64,000 nt of DNA from Cladobotryum mycophilum (lineage: Eukaryota; Ascomycota; Sordariomycetes; Hypocreales; Hypocreaceae), in assembly GCA_036429605.1 (NCBI GenBank), contig JAVFKD010000010.1, positions 558,001 through 622,000 of the forward strand, written 5' to 3'. Made by a program: the position numbers and the translations under genes. The notes under the pieces were generated by a model. The model was not told the origin of the DNA and did not search any database. It saw nothing but the letters and a program-made list of their open reading frames with translations. Of this stretch, positions 24,036 through 36,757 are shown piece after piece. The first letter of the stretch is position 1, and each line of letters opens with the position of its first letter.

Positions 24036-26820
24036 ATGGCCTCCGAATACAGGATACATAAACCCTATGTCCTGGCGACTCTGCCGAAGCCTTTGGATCA
24101 CACCGAAGGCAATATCGTGGCAAGGGAAGTCTATGGCCAGCGAGATGGTCAGAAGAAGAGAAAGCGAACAGAACTGGTCGTTGGAGTTGACGGAGAAACG
24201 ACGAGCATCTACGACGTAAGAGCATTTGCGCATGCATGGACTCGGTATGACATGCACTAACTACTGAACAGGCCCCTGCCTCGAGGCTGATAACTTCATA
24301 TCCAATCCCTCCCCAGGAATCATTCACCTGCCCACCCTACTCTGTTAGAATTCGTCCCTCGGACAGCACCGATGCTTTGCGATATACCTTCATAGCGACC
24401 AAGGATGCTGGTTCTCACAAGATTACCGTCTTCAAAGATGTTGCGCACCGTGATGGAAAGACTACCTCGACGAGCTCCTCTCAGACCTTGCGCACTTCTG
24501 CAGTCAAGTATCTTACTTGTGCCTCAAAAGGCAAATCCGCTGCCATTGGAGATCTTATTGCCGTCTGCCAGGATGGAGAAGTAGTGTGCCTGTCTGGAGA
24601 GACTCTTGCTTTGCAGTGGACCTCGTCGTCCAAGTCAATGGTGCAGGACGCCGTCGCTACCAGCGTCAGCAATTTTCACATCGAGCATGCTGTATCTGGA
24701 ACCATGGCCGAGTTCAATGAAGGAATTTTCAAGAATCGACCTGAAGTCTTTAGCGCCCTGCCGAGAGCGCTCGATGCTGAGCCTGAGCTCCTAGTTTTAA
24801 TCTCTCAAAGCTCTAGCCAACAGACTGAGAAGCGACACTTGATTATTTTGGCGGCCATGACTGGCAGCGTATCTACCGCCCCAGACCAGCAACATCTAGT
24901 TCCCCTCGACGTTGTGCCGATTACCTCGTCGACCGAGCAAGTAGGTGCAGCTTCGCCTTCTTACCAGGTCGATGTGCAATCAGGAGCTTTGTTGCAGCTT
25001 CAGCAAGGAGTCCTGAGCGTCTATGATCTCACAGGCGCCGTTCCAAAGCTCAAGTCATCGGTTGATATTGATGGTGCCGAGTCCCTCGCCCGTCTCTCAA
25101 GACCATTCGTTCTGGCTACTTCACTGGATTCAATTGGTCTCTACAACTATCAGTATCGCTCCATTCACTCCAAGGGAACCTTGGACTGGTCCGAGCTGCC
25201 CACCGAAAACCAATCGCCACGATCATGCCAACTCATTAGCTACCTGCGAAGCCAAGATCTCGTTGTCGCGCTGGTTGATAATGTCTTGGTGTCTATTCAA
25301 GTCGAGCCCCCAGAAACCACGGTAAACGGAGAAAAGAGGGCCTGTTGATCGACTCTATTGGACGGGGTACTGCTGTGGAAGTTTCCGCCAAGAAATTCAA
25401 ATGCGAGTCGGCATCGATCGAGTTCTCTAACCAGATCCCCGGCACCATGACCGAGAACTATCTTGCGCAATACCAGGCCGAGACTGAGGCCGCTGACAAG
25501 CTGCTCGCCAACAACGAACTGGCCAACTGGGAAGAGGTATTACGGACTAAATTTGGCATGGGACTTCGCCAAGAGGTAGAGATGACAAACGGCGAGAACA
25601 TCAAGCAAGAGGACTCTGATATGCAGGAGTTGCCCGAGTGGAGTTGGCTGTCAGAGGCTTCCGCCTATGACGCCGTAGACCGCCGATGGGTCATTTACGC
25701 CATCAGCCAAATCTTCTCAGTTGATGCAAAGAGCTCAGACGATGTACCACGACCAGAGTTGCGCCTCATCCTTCCCGAAAGCAATGTGTTGACATACCTT
25801 GTTGTCGCTGGGCACTTGACGTTGTCCAACCTGAGGTCAGCCTTCCGGGACGAACTGGTGCCCGAAGCTGCAGAAAGTAAAGCCCTGGCAGGTGACCTGG
25901 TTAAGTGCCTCACGGACGCTGACCTCTCCATGACACTGCTCCTTAATTATCTTCAGTCTACTAAGCTAGGCGAGGTAGAGCTATTGTTGGCCATCAAGGC
26001 TTTGATGCAAAGCATGGAGCTCGTTAGCGGCAGTAAATTGGCCCTGAAACTACTAAAGAACGAGCCACATGAAGACAACCCAGACAAATATGAGATGGAT
26101 CTGGATGATTTGGAACGTGGAATTGCCATCACTGAACAATATCTCGGTGACGAGTCTAGCAGCCGTTCACGTGGCCTGACTTTGGCTTTCACTAAACTAT
26201 GGCGGCTGCCTGCGATACCTACTGTCAAGGCACTTCGAAACACTGTGTCCACGGAGGATATCATGTCACTCATTTACCTCTTACGAGTAGAGCTACTCCG
26301 CGGAGCGTGGACATCTCTGTATATCGATCCCACCAGCTTTGACTCGGAGGGCAATGAGCCTCCCCCAGACGGAGTGATTGCCTTGATTGCTGATCTTTTG
26401 GGGCGGTGTTTGGATGCCGTAGGAGCTGGTGGATGGCTTGTCAATGATGCCATGTCAGGATCAGACAAGGCGGACACTGGCGACTTTTTGACAGCCCTCA
26501 GACTTGAGGTGACGGCGGCCCTTGAAGGAATCGAGGAAGCAGTGTACCTGAATGGTATCTTGGGTGAGGCTGTTCGATTCAGTTTTGCAGCACAGAAGAG
26601 CGGGGTTGCGAGACAGACGTGGAACACCAACAAGCCGATCCCGGTGCATCTAGAGTCTCGAGAGTCCCGACTACTACCTCTAGGCTTGAAGACAAAGCAG
26701 CTGCCTACAAAGGACAAGGTGGTATCTGGTGGTGAGGTTGTTCAGCGAAGCATGCGAGAAACGGGACACCTGATTAGCCAAAAGGTTGAAGCATACTCAT
26801 TAGAGAAGCTAGCTATCTGA
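24036..26820 (+). CDS. utp8: Utp8-family U3 snoRNP / rRNA processing protein
   Basis: Member of the fungal Utp8 family; Utp8 is a subunit of the t-UTP part of the small-subunit processome, needed for 18S rRNA synthesis in the nucleolus and also linked to tRNA export in yeast. Exon 1 is 24036..24215. An intron (GTAAGA, CACTAAC branch, CAG) ends at 24271, and exon 2 runs to 26820. The N-terminal half has a beta-propeller-like pattern; the C-terminal half is helical. The frame breaks near 25332-25335: upstream the protein reads ...TVNGEKR, downstream LLIDSIGRG. One more A in the A4 run joins them and gives 909 residues. A 71-nt intron from the GTAAAC at 25322 to the AG at 25391-25392 would also keep the frame but removes the plausible LLIDSIGRG segment and has a poor 3' end, so I favour the missing base. 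Confidence 0.8.
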
Positions 26821-29800
26821 GCCACCCGCATCCGCATCCTCATCCGCATCTCCGGAGACGGAGACTAGGTCGATAGGGGGACCTTGGGCAGGTTAACGTG
26901 CTGATAAATGAATATATATTTTGTTTTTGATGGGCCAGGGAGTTGAGTAGTGCGGCCGAGGCTGGCTCTAGTTTTATCCAAGCAAGCCGGGCGTGGTGTG
27001 GTCAGGGCGATCCAGTTAGGCGGAATCGGCCGATGAGATGAGCACTGCCCACCGGCAATATGGCACGCACATGGTTGAATGGAGATGGATTATTTGAGAG
27101 TTTTTGGAATGTCCTGGATATTGCGGGGTTGAAGAAAAGGGGCGGTTAGACATGGTCGTGAGAGGAGGCTAGATGAGGCGCAATTGAGAACTGGCCATGC
27201 TGATGATTGTACAAACCGTAAGACAGACATACCACTCGATGATGTATCGTATAGTTTTTGTCGACGAATGAAATATACCCAAGTATAAGCACTGTATCGA
27301 GGGACCATTTGAGGTTAGCTAATTAATTTGGCTGCCTGGCCGAGTGAAATGACCAGAGACGGGAATGGAGTTGCACCTCCGCAGATTATCCCGCGGCCCC
27401 CAAGGCAGTATTTATGCATAGATTGCTCGCAGGTTCTTTTTATGACATGGTGGTTTGGCAGCGAACATGGTTGGTTGGGGGCCTAAGTAAGTCTTGCAAA
27501 CGAGTATCTTGAGAGGGGGCGTGATGTTCATGATGATCCTGATGTAGGTAGAGCGTCGACATGGGCTGTTAGTTTAGTCTCAAAGCCTCTGCCAGCGCAA
27601 ACCATAAGCATGCAGTAGACCAGCCAGCGAGAGGCGAATTCGGCAAGGAGGAGGAGCAGAATATGAGAGACCAGACCAAGACCAAGACCAAGACAAAAGG
27701 AATGGCGAGGCGAGCCAAGTTGATCAAGTATCAATACGTTATATCAATACGTTAGCGTGACATGGGAACCTGAGAGCTAAAATATATTGGCCCGTGAAGA
27801 GCCGCATTGATGGGATGGTGATGGTGACAGGTTGATGAAGGGGAGTGAGTGGACACGTTCCGCAGTCCCCGCCCGGGAGCAATGGGGGCGGAGGCAGGAT
27901 GGGATGACAAAAAAAACGTGGGGTTGATTTGGGAAAGCGGCTGGATGCCTAATGAAGTGAAGTTTGATAGATTGACTGGGTTCTAAAGATGTTTCCCCCC
28001 AAGTTTCTTCCGCAGTTTTAAAACAATGAAGCGAGGCGTCTTGCTTGAAACGATGGAACGGAGTGAAAGCCACGATGTGGCGCCGTGGGAATGGGCTTGG
28101 GGCGTTGCGATGAGGCAGTCCTTGCTTGCAGTGGTAATCGACACTGCCGTTGTTGTATTTCTCATCAGCTCGGACATGCAAGATACTTACTCGGACAGTT
28201 TTGAACTGAACTTGCTGGTATGAGTCAAATGATGGCAGGTTCATGCATCTTGGCTCTCGCCACAGCCCCCCCCTCTCTAAACGATATACGGTATGTAGGT
28301 ACGTGTACGCAACCCGCGAGAAAGAAACGAACAGAAAAGAAGAAAAAGTACACGTTCCAATGAATGTTCCATGTCAAAATGTTACATACGAGCACAGCCT
28401 CATGTGGGTTCGACCGTTTATGGATAAAAGAAAGAAAAAAGAAAGAAAAAGTGGAGTTTTGGGATATATCGTATCCGGACATGGGCGCGATGATTTGTCT
28501 GTGGCAAAGCTGACGGGAAAGAATAAAGTCCGAATGTTACGAGTTATTGATATTGTATTGTATTAATAAAAAGGATCAATTCACATGCTTGTTTGATGGT
28601 GCAAAGACAAACAGGACCAAGCTGTGACGTAAAGTGAACACTCTAAAGGAATTGGATGATTCAATGTCGTCAGGCAAACTACGAACGAGGCTTGCTTGTT
28701 TGCTTGCCCTCTAGCACTGTAGCAGTCAGTCAGTCAGTCAGTCAGTCACGGGCAAGTCAGTCGGGGCTACCTGTAGAACCCCAAGAACCCCTAGAAATGT
28801 TCTCGATTTTAGTGGCATACACTGAATGCTTCAGCAGGGGCTACGGTTGGTTCAGCCCTGTAAGGTGGTGTGGGCGGCCAAGAACAGGGGGGGCCAATAG
28901 TAGTGGAAGCCCAGCTGATGACGACGTCACTGCAGTCTCTGCTAGTGCGGATCGGAACACCTTGACCTTTTCTTTTTTTTTTGCTTTCTACCCGACCTTG
29001 TCCAGGGAGCCAGTTCTTGGGTTTGGGCTTTGCTGCGGTGACATGAAGGAGAAGATGGATGGCCGACCGAGTGGCTGATGCATGCATACGGAACGGTCGA
29101 CCGAGAACATGCATGATGTATGAGGCCGGTTAGTCATGGATTGTTTCACTCTCAAAGTCCGAGACCGCGGTGCTGCTGAGAGAGCCTGTCTGTCTGTCTG
29201 AGCTTCTACTAACTACTATTACAGGTGCTATACTTGTAGTGCATGCATGCGAGTGTAAGATGGAGGGAGGCGATGGCCGACTTGGCTTGGAGTAGGGCAG
29301 GTACGGTTTTGGCAAGGTCCAACCAAGCATCTCCGAACATCCTATTTCGAGTCTTATTATCCCACATCATTTCCTATTTCCATCTCGCCCTCCTCTCCTC
29401 TCTTCTTCCTTTCTTTCACTCTCACTCTCACTCTCACCCTCACTCCTACTCTTTCATTTTCTTACCCAAAAACACTTTCCTTCATCAATAACATCAAAAG
29501 CTCTCGAGAGCAGCATCACGACCTGCTAGTTTGAGACAACGACCTCTCTCCCCCAGTCCTTGCTGACCAACCCAAACCCAGCCCTCACACCCAGTCAGCT
29601 CGACGTATCACGAGGACAGCTCAACACAACGCCAAGGTCACCTTCACTACGGCCTGCTGGAGTCTTCGTTTTTTCAACCCAACCCAACCAACACCAAAAA
29701 CCCCGCTATATTCTCATCCTCATCCTCATCCTCCTCCTCCATCACCATCACAACCAATAATCCGAGCGAAAAGCCAAAAAAAAACAGCATCCGCCGGTTT

Positions 29801-29852
29801 CAACTCCGCCCTTCGCCAGCGCTCATTATCCGACTACTCCTTTTACTCAGCC
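26821..29852. other. Intergenic region, 3 kb
   Basis: No supportable gene. It contains a CAGT tetranucleotide run, A-rich and T-rich tracts, an ACCAAG repeat near 27675-27692, and from about 29340 a CT- and CA-rich leader leading to the DUF8035-like gene. Confidence 0.55.
28732..28747. repeat. CAGT tetranucleotide repeat
   Basis: Four uninterrupted CAGT units with further AGTC words just downstream; non-coding. Confidence 0.8.
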
Positions 29853-31923
29853 ATGAGCGGTGGTTCCATCGTCGAGCACATTGATGCCGTGGATGCATAC
29901 GCCAGGACCCTCTTCGTTCGTGCCAAACAGTCGCCCACCCCCTCCATCGCCTCTGATGTCTCTCTGGCCGTGCAGCAGCTTCATCTTGCGCTGCGCCACC
30001 TTCGCATAGAAGCTGCTGACCCAGACTCGCTCATCAACTCTGACCATGGCGATACCTACTCTCGCCAGCTGAAGCCCATCATCGATGGCTCCGAGTCTGC
30101 TCTTAGGCTTCTTGAGCATATTCTGGACAGGTATGGAGCTGTCGGGGACCATGTCATTGACGGCATGTCCGAAGGCGTGGCTGCTGCCAAATCGAAGCTG
30201 GCGCATGAAAAAACGGTCATAGACGTCTTTCTAGACCTTGTGCAACTCGACCACGTCTCAAACGCAGCTGTTGTCGACGGCAGCCAGCCCGGTCTCGAGG
30301 CAATCAAGGACAAACTAGATATTGTTGCGCAGAGACTATTTGCCCGCCGAGGTAATGGCATGGCAGACGACGACGACAGCCTGTGGCAGGATTTTAGAAC
30401 TGAGCTTGAGAAGGAGGGGTTCTCATCGAAGGTGTTGCGGGAGCACAAGGTATATTCATTCTTACTTACACTCACACCCCCCACGCTTCACCTATTATTA
30501 CGAAAAATGAGATTAACCCTTTTAATCATAGGACGTTCTACGCGCCTATATTCGTGAGCTTCAGAACATGTCAGCTATGAATGGCGGAGCTCCCCCAACC
30601 GTTCAGGGTCTTCTCGATAATGAAAGCAGAAAGTCCCCCCGCTCAAGGGAATTGGCCTACTCATCCCATGATAATGAAAAGAGCACACCGACAGTCAAGA
30701 AAGGGCGACCTGCGCCAAACGAGGCACCCATTCTTCCTCTGCAGAAGCAATTCTCATATGATCGACATTCCATGACTTCGGAAGAGATTGCGAATGAGAT
30801 TAGTGATTCATTGGCCCTCATCTCGACCCGAGATCTCATGGCCATGGATACTCTCAACAGTGGTATGGCTGGCCTTCAACTGCAACCGCCGAACCATGCC
30901 CAGGGTATCCCAATTCCATCGCCACAAAATGGCCACAGGTTCTTGACTGCTGGGGCAACTGATATGTTACAGCCTGGAGGTGATGTGGAGTTATCTCGGT
31001 CGTTTAATTCTCATCCTGGAGCTGCGCAGCCATTTGGCCAACTTCAGCTGCCCCATGGCGGAGCGGCCATGTACGGTTCCAGTGCCCCATCTTCATATGG
31101 TGGCCCACCCTCACCCCGTCTAGCACCGGATAGCTATGGGCGTGATATCCCACTAGAAGCTCAATGGACGAGGATTAAGAGGACGCTTGTTAGCCCCGAG
31201 GTCCTCCATCGAGCCGGCGTGCGATACGAAGCTCGTCCAGAGTACGTTGCTGTTCTTGGTAGACTTACACGCGACGAAATTGCCCACTTCGCTCATCTCA
31301 GTGCCGAATGCCGTGCGGCTCGGATGGGTAAACCGCTACCAGAGAGACATGACAGGCATAAGCACGAGCGAAAGGGCTCCAAGGGTCGATATGATGACCG
31401 CGATAGCGAGAGCTACTCGAGCGACGAAAGCGACGATGACAATGACAAGAACTCCGAGAAAGGAACCAAGAGCTATCCTGTTATCGTGAGCCCTCCGGAA
31501 CCGAAGAAGACTTCACCAACGGCTACCGTTATGCCAAAGCCCATTCTCAAGAACAAGAACCAGAATCATGTACGATTTGAGCCTGAGCCACACGAAGTTG
31601 GAAAAGAGGATTCTAGGCACGATAGAGACGATCGTGACCGACGAGACCATAGGAGGCGAGACCGCGACGACCGTTACAAGGACGATTATTCTCGACGTCG
31701 TGATGATGATAGAAGAAGGCGTGATGACGACCGATATCACAAGGATGATAGATACAGAGAAAGAGATGATGATTACTACCGACATCATGGTAGCGACCGT
31801 GACAGAAAAGATGATCGCAAGTCGAGAAGAAGAGTATGGGGAGAGACGCTTGGTGCAGTGGGAATTGGAGGCGCTGCTGTGAGCTTGCTTGGCATCTTGG
31901 CCGAGGCAGCAGTTGGTGGCTAG
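29853..31923 (+). CDS. DUF8035-like conserved fungal protein with Arg/Asp-rich tail
   Basis: Exons 29853..30449 and 30532..31923 (GTATAT...GATTAAC...TAG) give 662 residues. The N-terminal 195 residues are helical and mostly neutral. The central part is Pro/Gly/Ser-rich and disordered. A conserved-looking block at about residues 402-459 (RDIPLEAQWTRIKRTLVSPE ... RLTRDEIAHFAHLS) resembles the fungal DUF8035 module. Then comes a strongly charged Asp/Arg/His/Lys repeat region (about 460-640), and the protein ends in a Gly/Ala-rich hydrophobic stretch that could touch a membrane. The DUF8035 assignment is from memory of the motif, not from a search. Function unknown. Confidence 0.75.
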
Positions 31924-32677
31924 ACTCTTTGACAACAACGATATACACGGGGAAAATCAGTCTGGTTGTCTAAAGACGCCTCTTTCAACTCTTTTATTCT
32001 TCTTCTTCTTCTTCTTCTTCTCTTTTTTACATCTGATGGGGTACAAATTTCTTCTCGGATGGATACCTTTGTTTCAGCATTTTGGATATCACATCTGACG
32101 ACAACTTTTTCATGATGAATCTTGTACAAAAAGACCAACGACTCATACCGATTCTTCTTTCTTTTTTCTCCGATTATTTCTTTTATTTATTTACTTCTTT
32201 TTACTTACAACTTTTCTTGTTCGAATGGAGGTGGGGGGATACATGAAGGGCTTGTGTAAGCTGGTGGGGGATAAGGGATACCGGGCGATAGATACCCCCA
32301 TATTATGATGATGATATGAACTTATGATTAGATTGTACGAATGAGATTTTTTTATTTTTAAAAAAAATTGTCTTTTATTATTCTCTTTTTTCTTTTTATC
32401 TTTTTTTCATGTGTCCGCGCTTGTTGGTGAAGCTGATCAAGATAAGTAATGATTATGAAGAAGGCGTTGTTAAATGGACTTTGCCTGTGAATTACAGGAG
32501 GATTCATCATTTCGCGACACCCAAGTACTATGTATGTATGTTTAATATGATTACATATGTAGACATGTGTGTTGTATCATCTATCCAGATTTTCTTATAT
32601 AATATCCGTCTCCACTGTATACCTACTAGATATCTGAATCTCAAAATCAAAGCCCAGCTATTTACACTCTTCCTATC
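31924..32677. other. Intergenic region between convergent genes
   Basis: Contains the 3' ends of the DUF8035-like gene (+) and the ATP13-like gene (-). A TTC run lies at about 31997-32020, with A/T tracts after it. No gene is seen. Confidence 0.55.
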
Positions 32678-34773
32678 TTACAACATCAATTGCTCCTCCA
32701 ACTCACCCCACCACTTCTTCGCCTCCTCCCCTTTCCCCATCGGCGCGGGCTTCAACACCTCCGCCCTCTCCCTCGGCCTCCTCTTCCACCCGTACACCCT
32801 TAGTGAATGCGTCATCGGGTACGGAAACTCGGACTCGTCCGAGCTCTCATAGTCCCGCACGAAGATCCCTGCCACCTTTTGCGGCAGCGTGGTGCGGAAC
32901 CCGGGTGCCCAGTCGAACCTCGCCGTGGCGTTGGGTCGCTCGAGCTGGACTTCGCCCTGGGCGGTGCGGTAGCGGACCTGCGGGTGGAAGAAGTCGGGGA
33001 ACTCGAGGAGGAGGTTGGGGACGAGGACGTGCATGAAGTGGCCGTCGCGGTGGGACTTGTTCTCGGAGGCGACGTGGAGGATTTTGGCGAACCAGGTGGA
33101 GATGAGGTGGTGGGTGCGGTCTTTGCGGATTTCGGCCTGCTTGCGGCGGTGGGAGAGGCGGGGTTCGGACGGGGTGGGGATGGGGGACGAGTTGTTGACG
33201 GTGTCGGTTTGGAGGATTTCGTCAAAGAGGGCGGCTTGGTAGTCTTGGAGGACGGCGTCGTAGTGCGGTATGGCTCGTTCTCTGATGAAGGAGATGGCGC
33301 GGTTGTAGGAGCGTTGCGTGATGAGTGTCTTGATGTAAATGTCGAGGTCGTCGAATGTGGGCGTGACATTGTAGGGCTCCGAGGTCATAATGTCCCAGAC
33401 CTGACGAACGTCTGCGCCCGTGACGATGGTAGACGGCCAGAGACCGTGGATTTGGCGCATAGGTTTAAAGGGTTTGGAGGCGCAGAGGTAGGTCCAGCTG
33501 AGCAGGTTGGACCACGTTTCGTGGGGGATGGGGATGTTGTATCGGCGGGAGAAGAAGTCGAGGAGTCTGGAGCCGAGAGCGATTTGGGACATGGACCCGA
33601 AAGCTTCTACGATGGCGTGAAGAATGGTAGGGGTTGGCTTGATGAGCGAATCGGGGGAATGTCGATACCACCCGAGATTCGCATTTCTGCTGGATTAGAC
33701 GCATTTTGGATCTGTACTCCGTAGTATCTCTCGAGGATAAGCGTCTTGATGGAGTGAAGGGAACTTGACCTCGCAAAGGCAATCATGGATGTGCATAGTA
33801 AATCTTCGTCCATGTCGTGTCCATAGTAGATGGATCGTATCCAGTGATTCTTGAAGCCCCTGAAATCGCCTCGTCTGCGGAAAAGACGGCGCATATCTTC
33901 GTCTATTTCATCGGGTCTTCGATTCCACGGCTCTAGCTTAAAGGCATTCAAGCTTAGTCTCATGTGATCCAAGCGTTTAATGGTCGTTAGAGACATTGGT
34001 GAGTGGTTACTATACAAGTCGCGCGCTAGGACTGCAACTCTGGAGCGGTCAAACTGGTAGTACACGGGGTCTGTCAGGAACCGGGCCTTGATGAATTCGT
34101 TCCACGTTGAAGCCGTCCGAGACTCGTTCTGCCCGTGGGTGGCCATGGACGCCCAAAAGGATTTCGCTTGTTGGTAATCCACGGCGGCACCGGCGCATCG
34201 CATGAATACCTCGTAATCAGCTGGAGTTAAGCCATACCGCGATCCGCCACGCGCTTCCATCAGACCCTCTATGCCGGAAAGGACCCTGCGGTGGATACGC
34301 CGGACGCCAAACTTATCCACCAGGTTGCGGGTGTCGATGAATTGTGTCTGGCCCAGGGTGAGGTTGAGGCCATAAGCCACATCGTGGGCGGATGAAAGAA
34401 GGGGATCAACGCTGCGGATTATTTCAGAGAATGTCGGTCCGGGAATCTCTTGGACTTGCTTAACAACAGCTGAATAGTCGGGCGAGGTTCGGTCACAAAG
34501 CGGTTCGGTCCAGATAACAAATGCCTCGTGGATCCGCGCTGCCTCCTTCTTCTGAATAGCGCTCAATAGAGCCTCCAACTCTGTGCCATCGGCTGGTGGT
34601 GGCATAAGCTCGCTGAAACGGTGTTCTTGGCTTATAGGTATTGAAGCATGAAATGCTTGATGTGATGGATTTTGGGTGAGCCGCTTGGACTTGACGAGCG
34701 GGTCATGTCGTGCGATGAGTGAAGAGAGTCCATTGAGACGGGCCCTCGGCCACAAGGCTCGTCTCGTTGCCAT
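32678..34773 (-). CDS. ATP13/Aep-like mitochondrial expression protein
   Basis: Resembles the fungal family annotated as mitochondrial ATPase expression (ATP13), helical-repeat proteins needed for expression of a mitochondrially encoded ATP synthase subunit. The start at 34773 gives MATRRALWPRARLN, an Arg-rich N-terminus suited to mitochondrial import; ATG 34800 is an alternative 9 codons upstream. Family-like blocks include EDMRRLFRRRGDFRGFKNHW and MSQIALGSRLLDF...IPIPHETWSNLLSWTY. The frame breaks at 33653-33657 (+ strand G5). With one more base, DIPP continues as DSLIKPTPTILHAIVEAFGS and reaches MSQIALG, for a total of 698 residues. No introns. It is divergent from the LSm3 gene. Confidence 0.75.
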
Positions 34774-35153
34774 GGTATTACGTATCCAACATGGGGGCAT
34801 CAATTGGCTGAGCAATTGAGATTCTAGGAAATCTCAGACTCACACACAATGCACCAGCAAATTGTGAGACTGTTTGTGCTGAGTCTGGGGTAAGGTGGCT
34901 AAATCTTCACTCTAAATTTTGGTGGAGTATGGGGTAAGATTCCTGATATCTGCATGTTGCTCGACCCCGCTATACGAATTTTATTATTGCCGAGGTTTTC
35001 CCTTTACTATGGAGACAAGCTCTCGTTTTTGACGATGCCACATTGAGCTGATGATTTGAATCGCAACATCCGACATACCCCAGCAAACGGCCGCGTCTCT
35101 GACAAAAACAAGCTCTTAGTGACTAGGAGATCAAAAGAGACACATATAAAACC
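34774..35153. promoter_or_regulatory. Divergent promoter, ATP13-like / LSm3
   Basis: A 380-bp interval between two outward-facing genes. An ACATATAAAACC sequence lies just before the LSm3 ATG. No other feature is evident. Confidence 0.5.
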
Positions 35154-35621
35154 ATGGCAGACACCGCCGAAGAGACCACCCACGTGTCGGAGCCCCTCGA
35201 CCTGGTGCGACTTCTCCTCAATGAGGTTGTCTTTGTGAAATTGAGGGGTGACAGGGAGCTCAAGGGCAAGCTTCACGTGAGTCGAAGATTGGTCTTGTGC
35301 ATGTGATTTGCATGTCTAATGCAGTTTTATCAGGCTTACGATAGTCATTGCAACCTGGTTCTGGGCGAGGTTGAGGAGACCATCTACGCAGTTGATGACG
35401 AGGATGAGGACGATGATGAGGTCAAGGTTGGTTCGCCCTGAAACGTCCACCTCCTAACAGCAGTGCTAACTATGAGCCATACAGACTGTTAGCCGAAAAT
35501 CAGAGATGTTGTTTGTCAGAGGTGTGTAAAACCATGGTCACCCTGTTCTCCGACCCAACCCCAATTAACATACTTTGCAGGCGATAGTGTTGTTTTGATA
35601 TCACCCTCTGTTCCATTTTAG
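35154..35621 (+). CDS. lsm3: U6 snRNA-associated Sm-like protein LSm3
   Basis: Subunit of the LSm2-8 ring on U6 snRNA (nuclear splicing) and the LSm1-7 ring (cytoplasmic mRNA decay). Four short exons, 35154..35276, 35334..35426, 35485..35521 and 35581..35621, give 97 residues, the expected size. The Sm1 motif reads [28 protein letters not shown] across intron 1 and the Sm2 motif [14 protein letters not shown] across intron 3. An acidic DEDEDDDE loop lies between them. All three introns have GT/AG ends and rejoin in frame. It was missed by simple ORF reading because of its exon size. Confidence 0.92.
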
Positions 35622-36757
35622 AGCTAGACAGCAATGATATCAAAGGAGCTTTTTGGCAGGACTCTTTTTCAATGTGATACGATGGATGGTGGTGCCCTAC
35701 TGACAGACTTGCGGAATAACAAGAAGAGTGATGATATATTGCATCGCCGCTTGACTCATACCGTACACGGCGGCCCGTTGATGGTCATTCGATGAGACGA
35801 AATATGGGCAGAGAAGAAGTATCTTGGGACTGGTAGCTTGTCAGGGTTGCGTGTCAAATGAAACAGAGCGACTTAAAATATCATCGTGAAATTCAGCTTG
35901 ATTCTCGACCACCGTGCGATCATATGTGTCTCTACCTGACCATCTCACCTTGCTCATCCCACCTCGTCCATCTTGGCGAGTTTCCCAATTTCAAAGTGCT
36001 GTGATGGTGGGGTAAGTCGCTTTATGAGCAAAAATACGGTTAGATGAAATATGCGTTTATCAGACATAATGCGTCAGGAAGAAACGACAACAGTGAATGC
36101 TGATGGAGTCGTCTGTGACAGTTAAAAAGGTTAATAATAGAAGTAAAAAGAGCCTTCCTCGTCAATTTATGAGAAGCTATTCATAATGGAAGCTTCAGGA
36201 TTAGCTACGGAAGTAGGAAATAAAGGGTAGGTTTGTTTAGTACGTCTAGGTAGTATAATATTGGTTCATGAAGTTGGATTGCAGGTATGGAGATGTTATA
36301 AACATAGCAAATATCTAACCACAGTAGGAATCGAGAGTACCTAGCAATGAAGTGAATCAAGGATAGCCATAGTGATTAATAAGAGCAACGAGAGTAGGAA
36401 TAATCGAGGATAATGGAGGAATTTGTAGTAACATGAATGAGCACATCCAGGCCCACTTGCTACGCCATTATCTCAAGCTATCTAGTATCTACCCCACGAC
36501 GTGGTCATAGCTTCTTATCGATAACTGACAGCTACCGCCTCTACGCGCCACCTGCTGGGCTGAACTCGAGATCGATGACTCTTGCCGAGGAGTCATAGTG
36601 ATTGAACAAGGCACAATCGTCGTGACTGAATTCGTTTCGTTTCTCACATATCTATATAACATCTCTCCAAAGCATCCTTTTTTTGTTTCGAACCTCTGTA
36701 ATCACTTCAATATATTTGTAATGCTATGCGCTGCGTTGCGCAGACTTCCCCGACACT
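35622..36757. other. Intergenic region, AT-rich
   Basis: No ORF and no recognisable feature between LSm3 and the GTPase gene. It is richer in A/T than its neighbours, with no obvious repeats. Confidence 0.55.

Noticed and set aside
27330..27400. A tRNA-like stretch (TGGCCGAGTG near 27340)
   Set aside because: It resembles an A box, but I cannot fold a cloverleaf or find a matching GGTTCGANTCC box at the right distance.
32807..33724. A 305-codon plus-strand ORF
   Set aside because: It is the antisense shadow of the ATP13-like gene and is dominated by Val/Gly/Asp low-complexity sequence.
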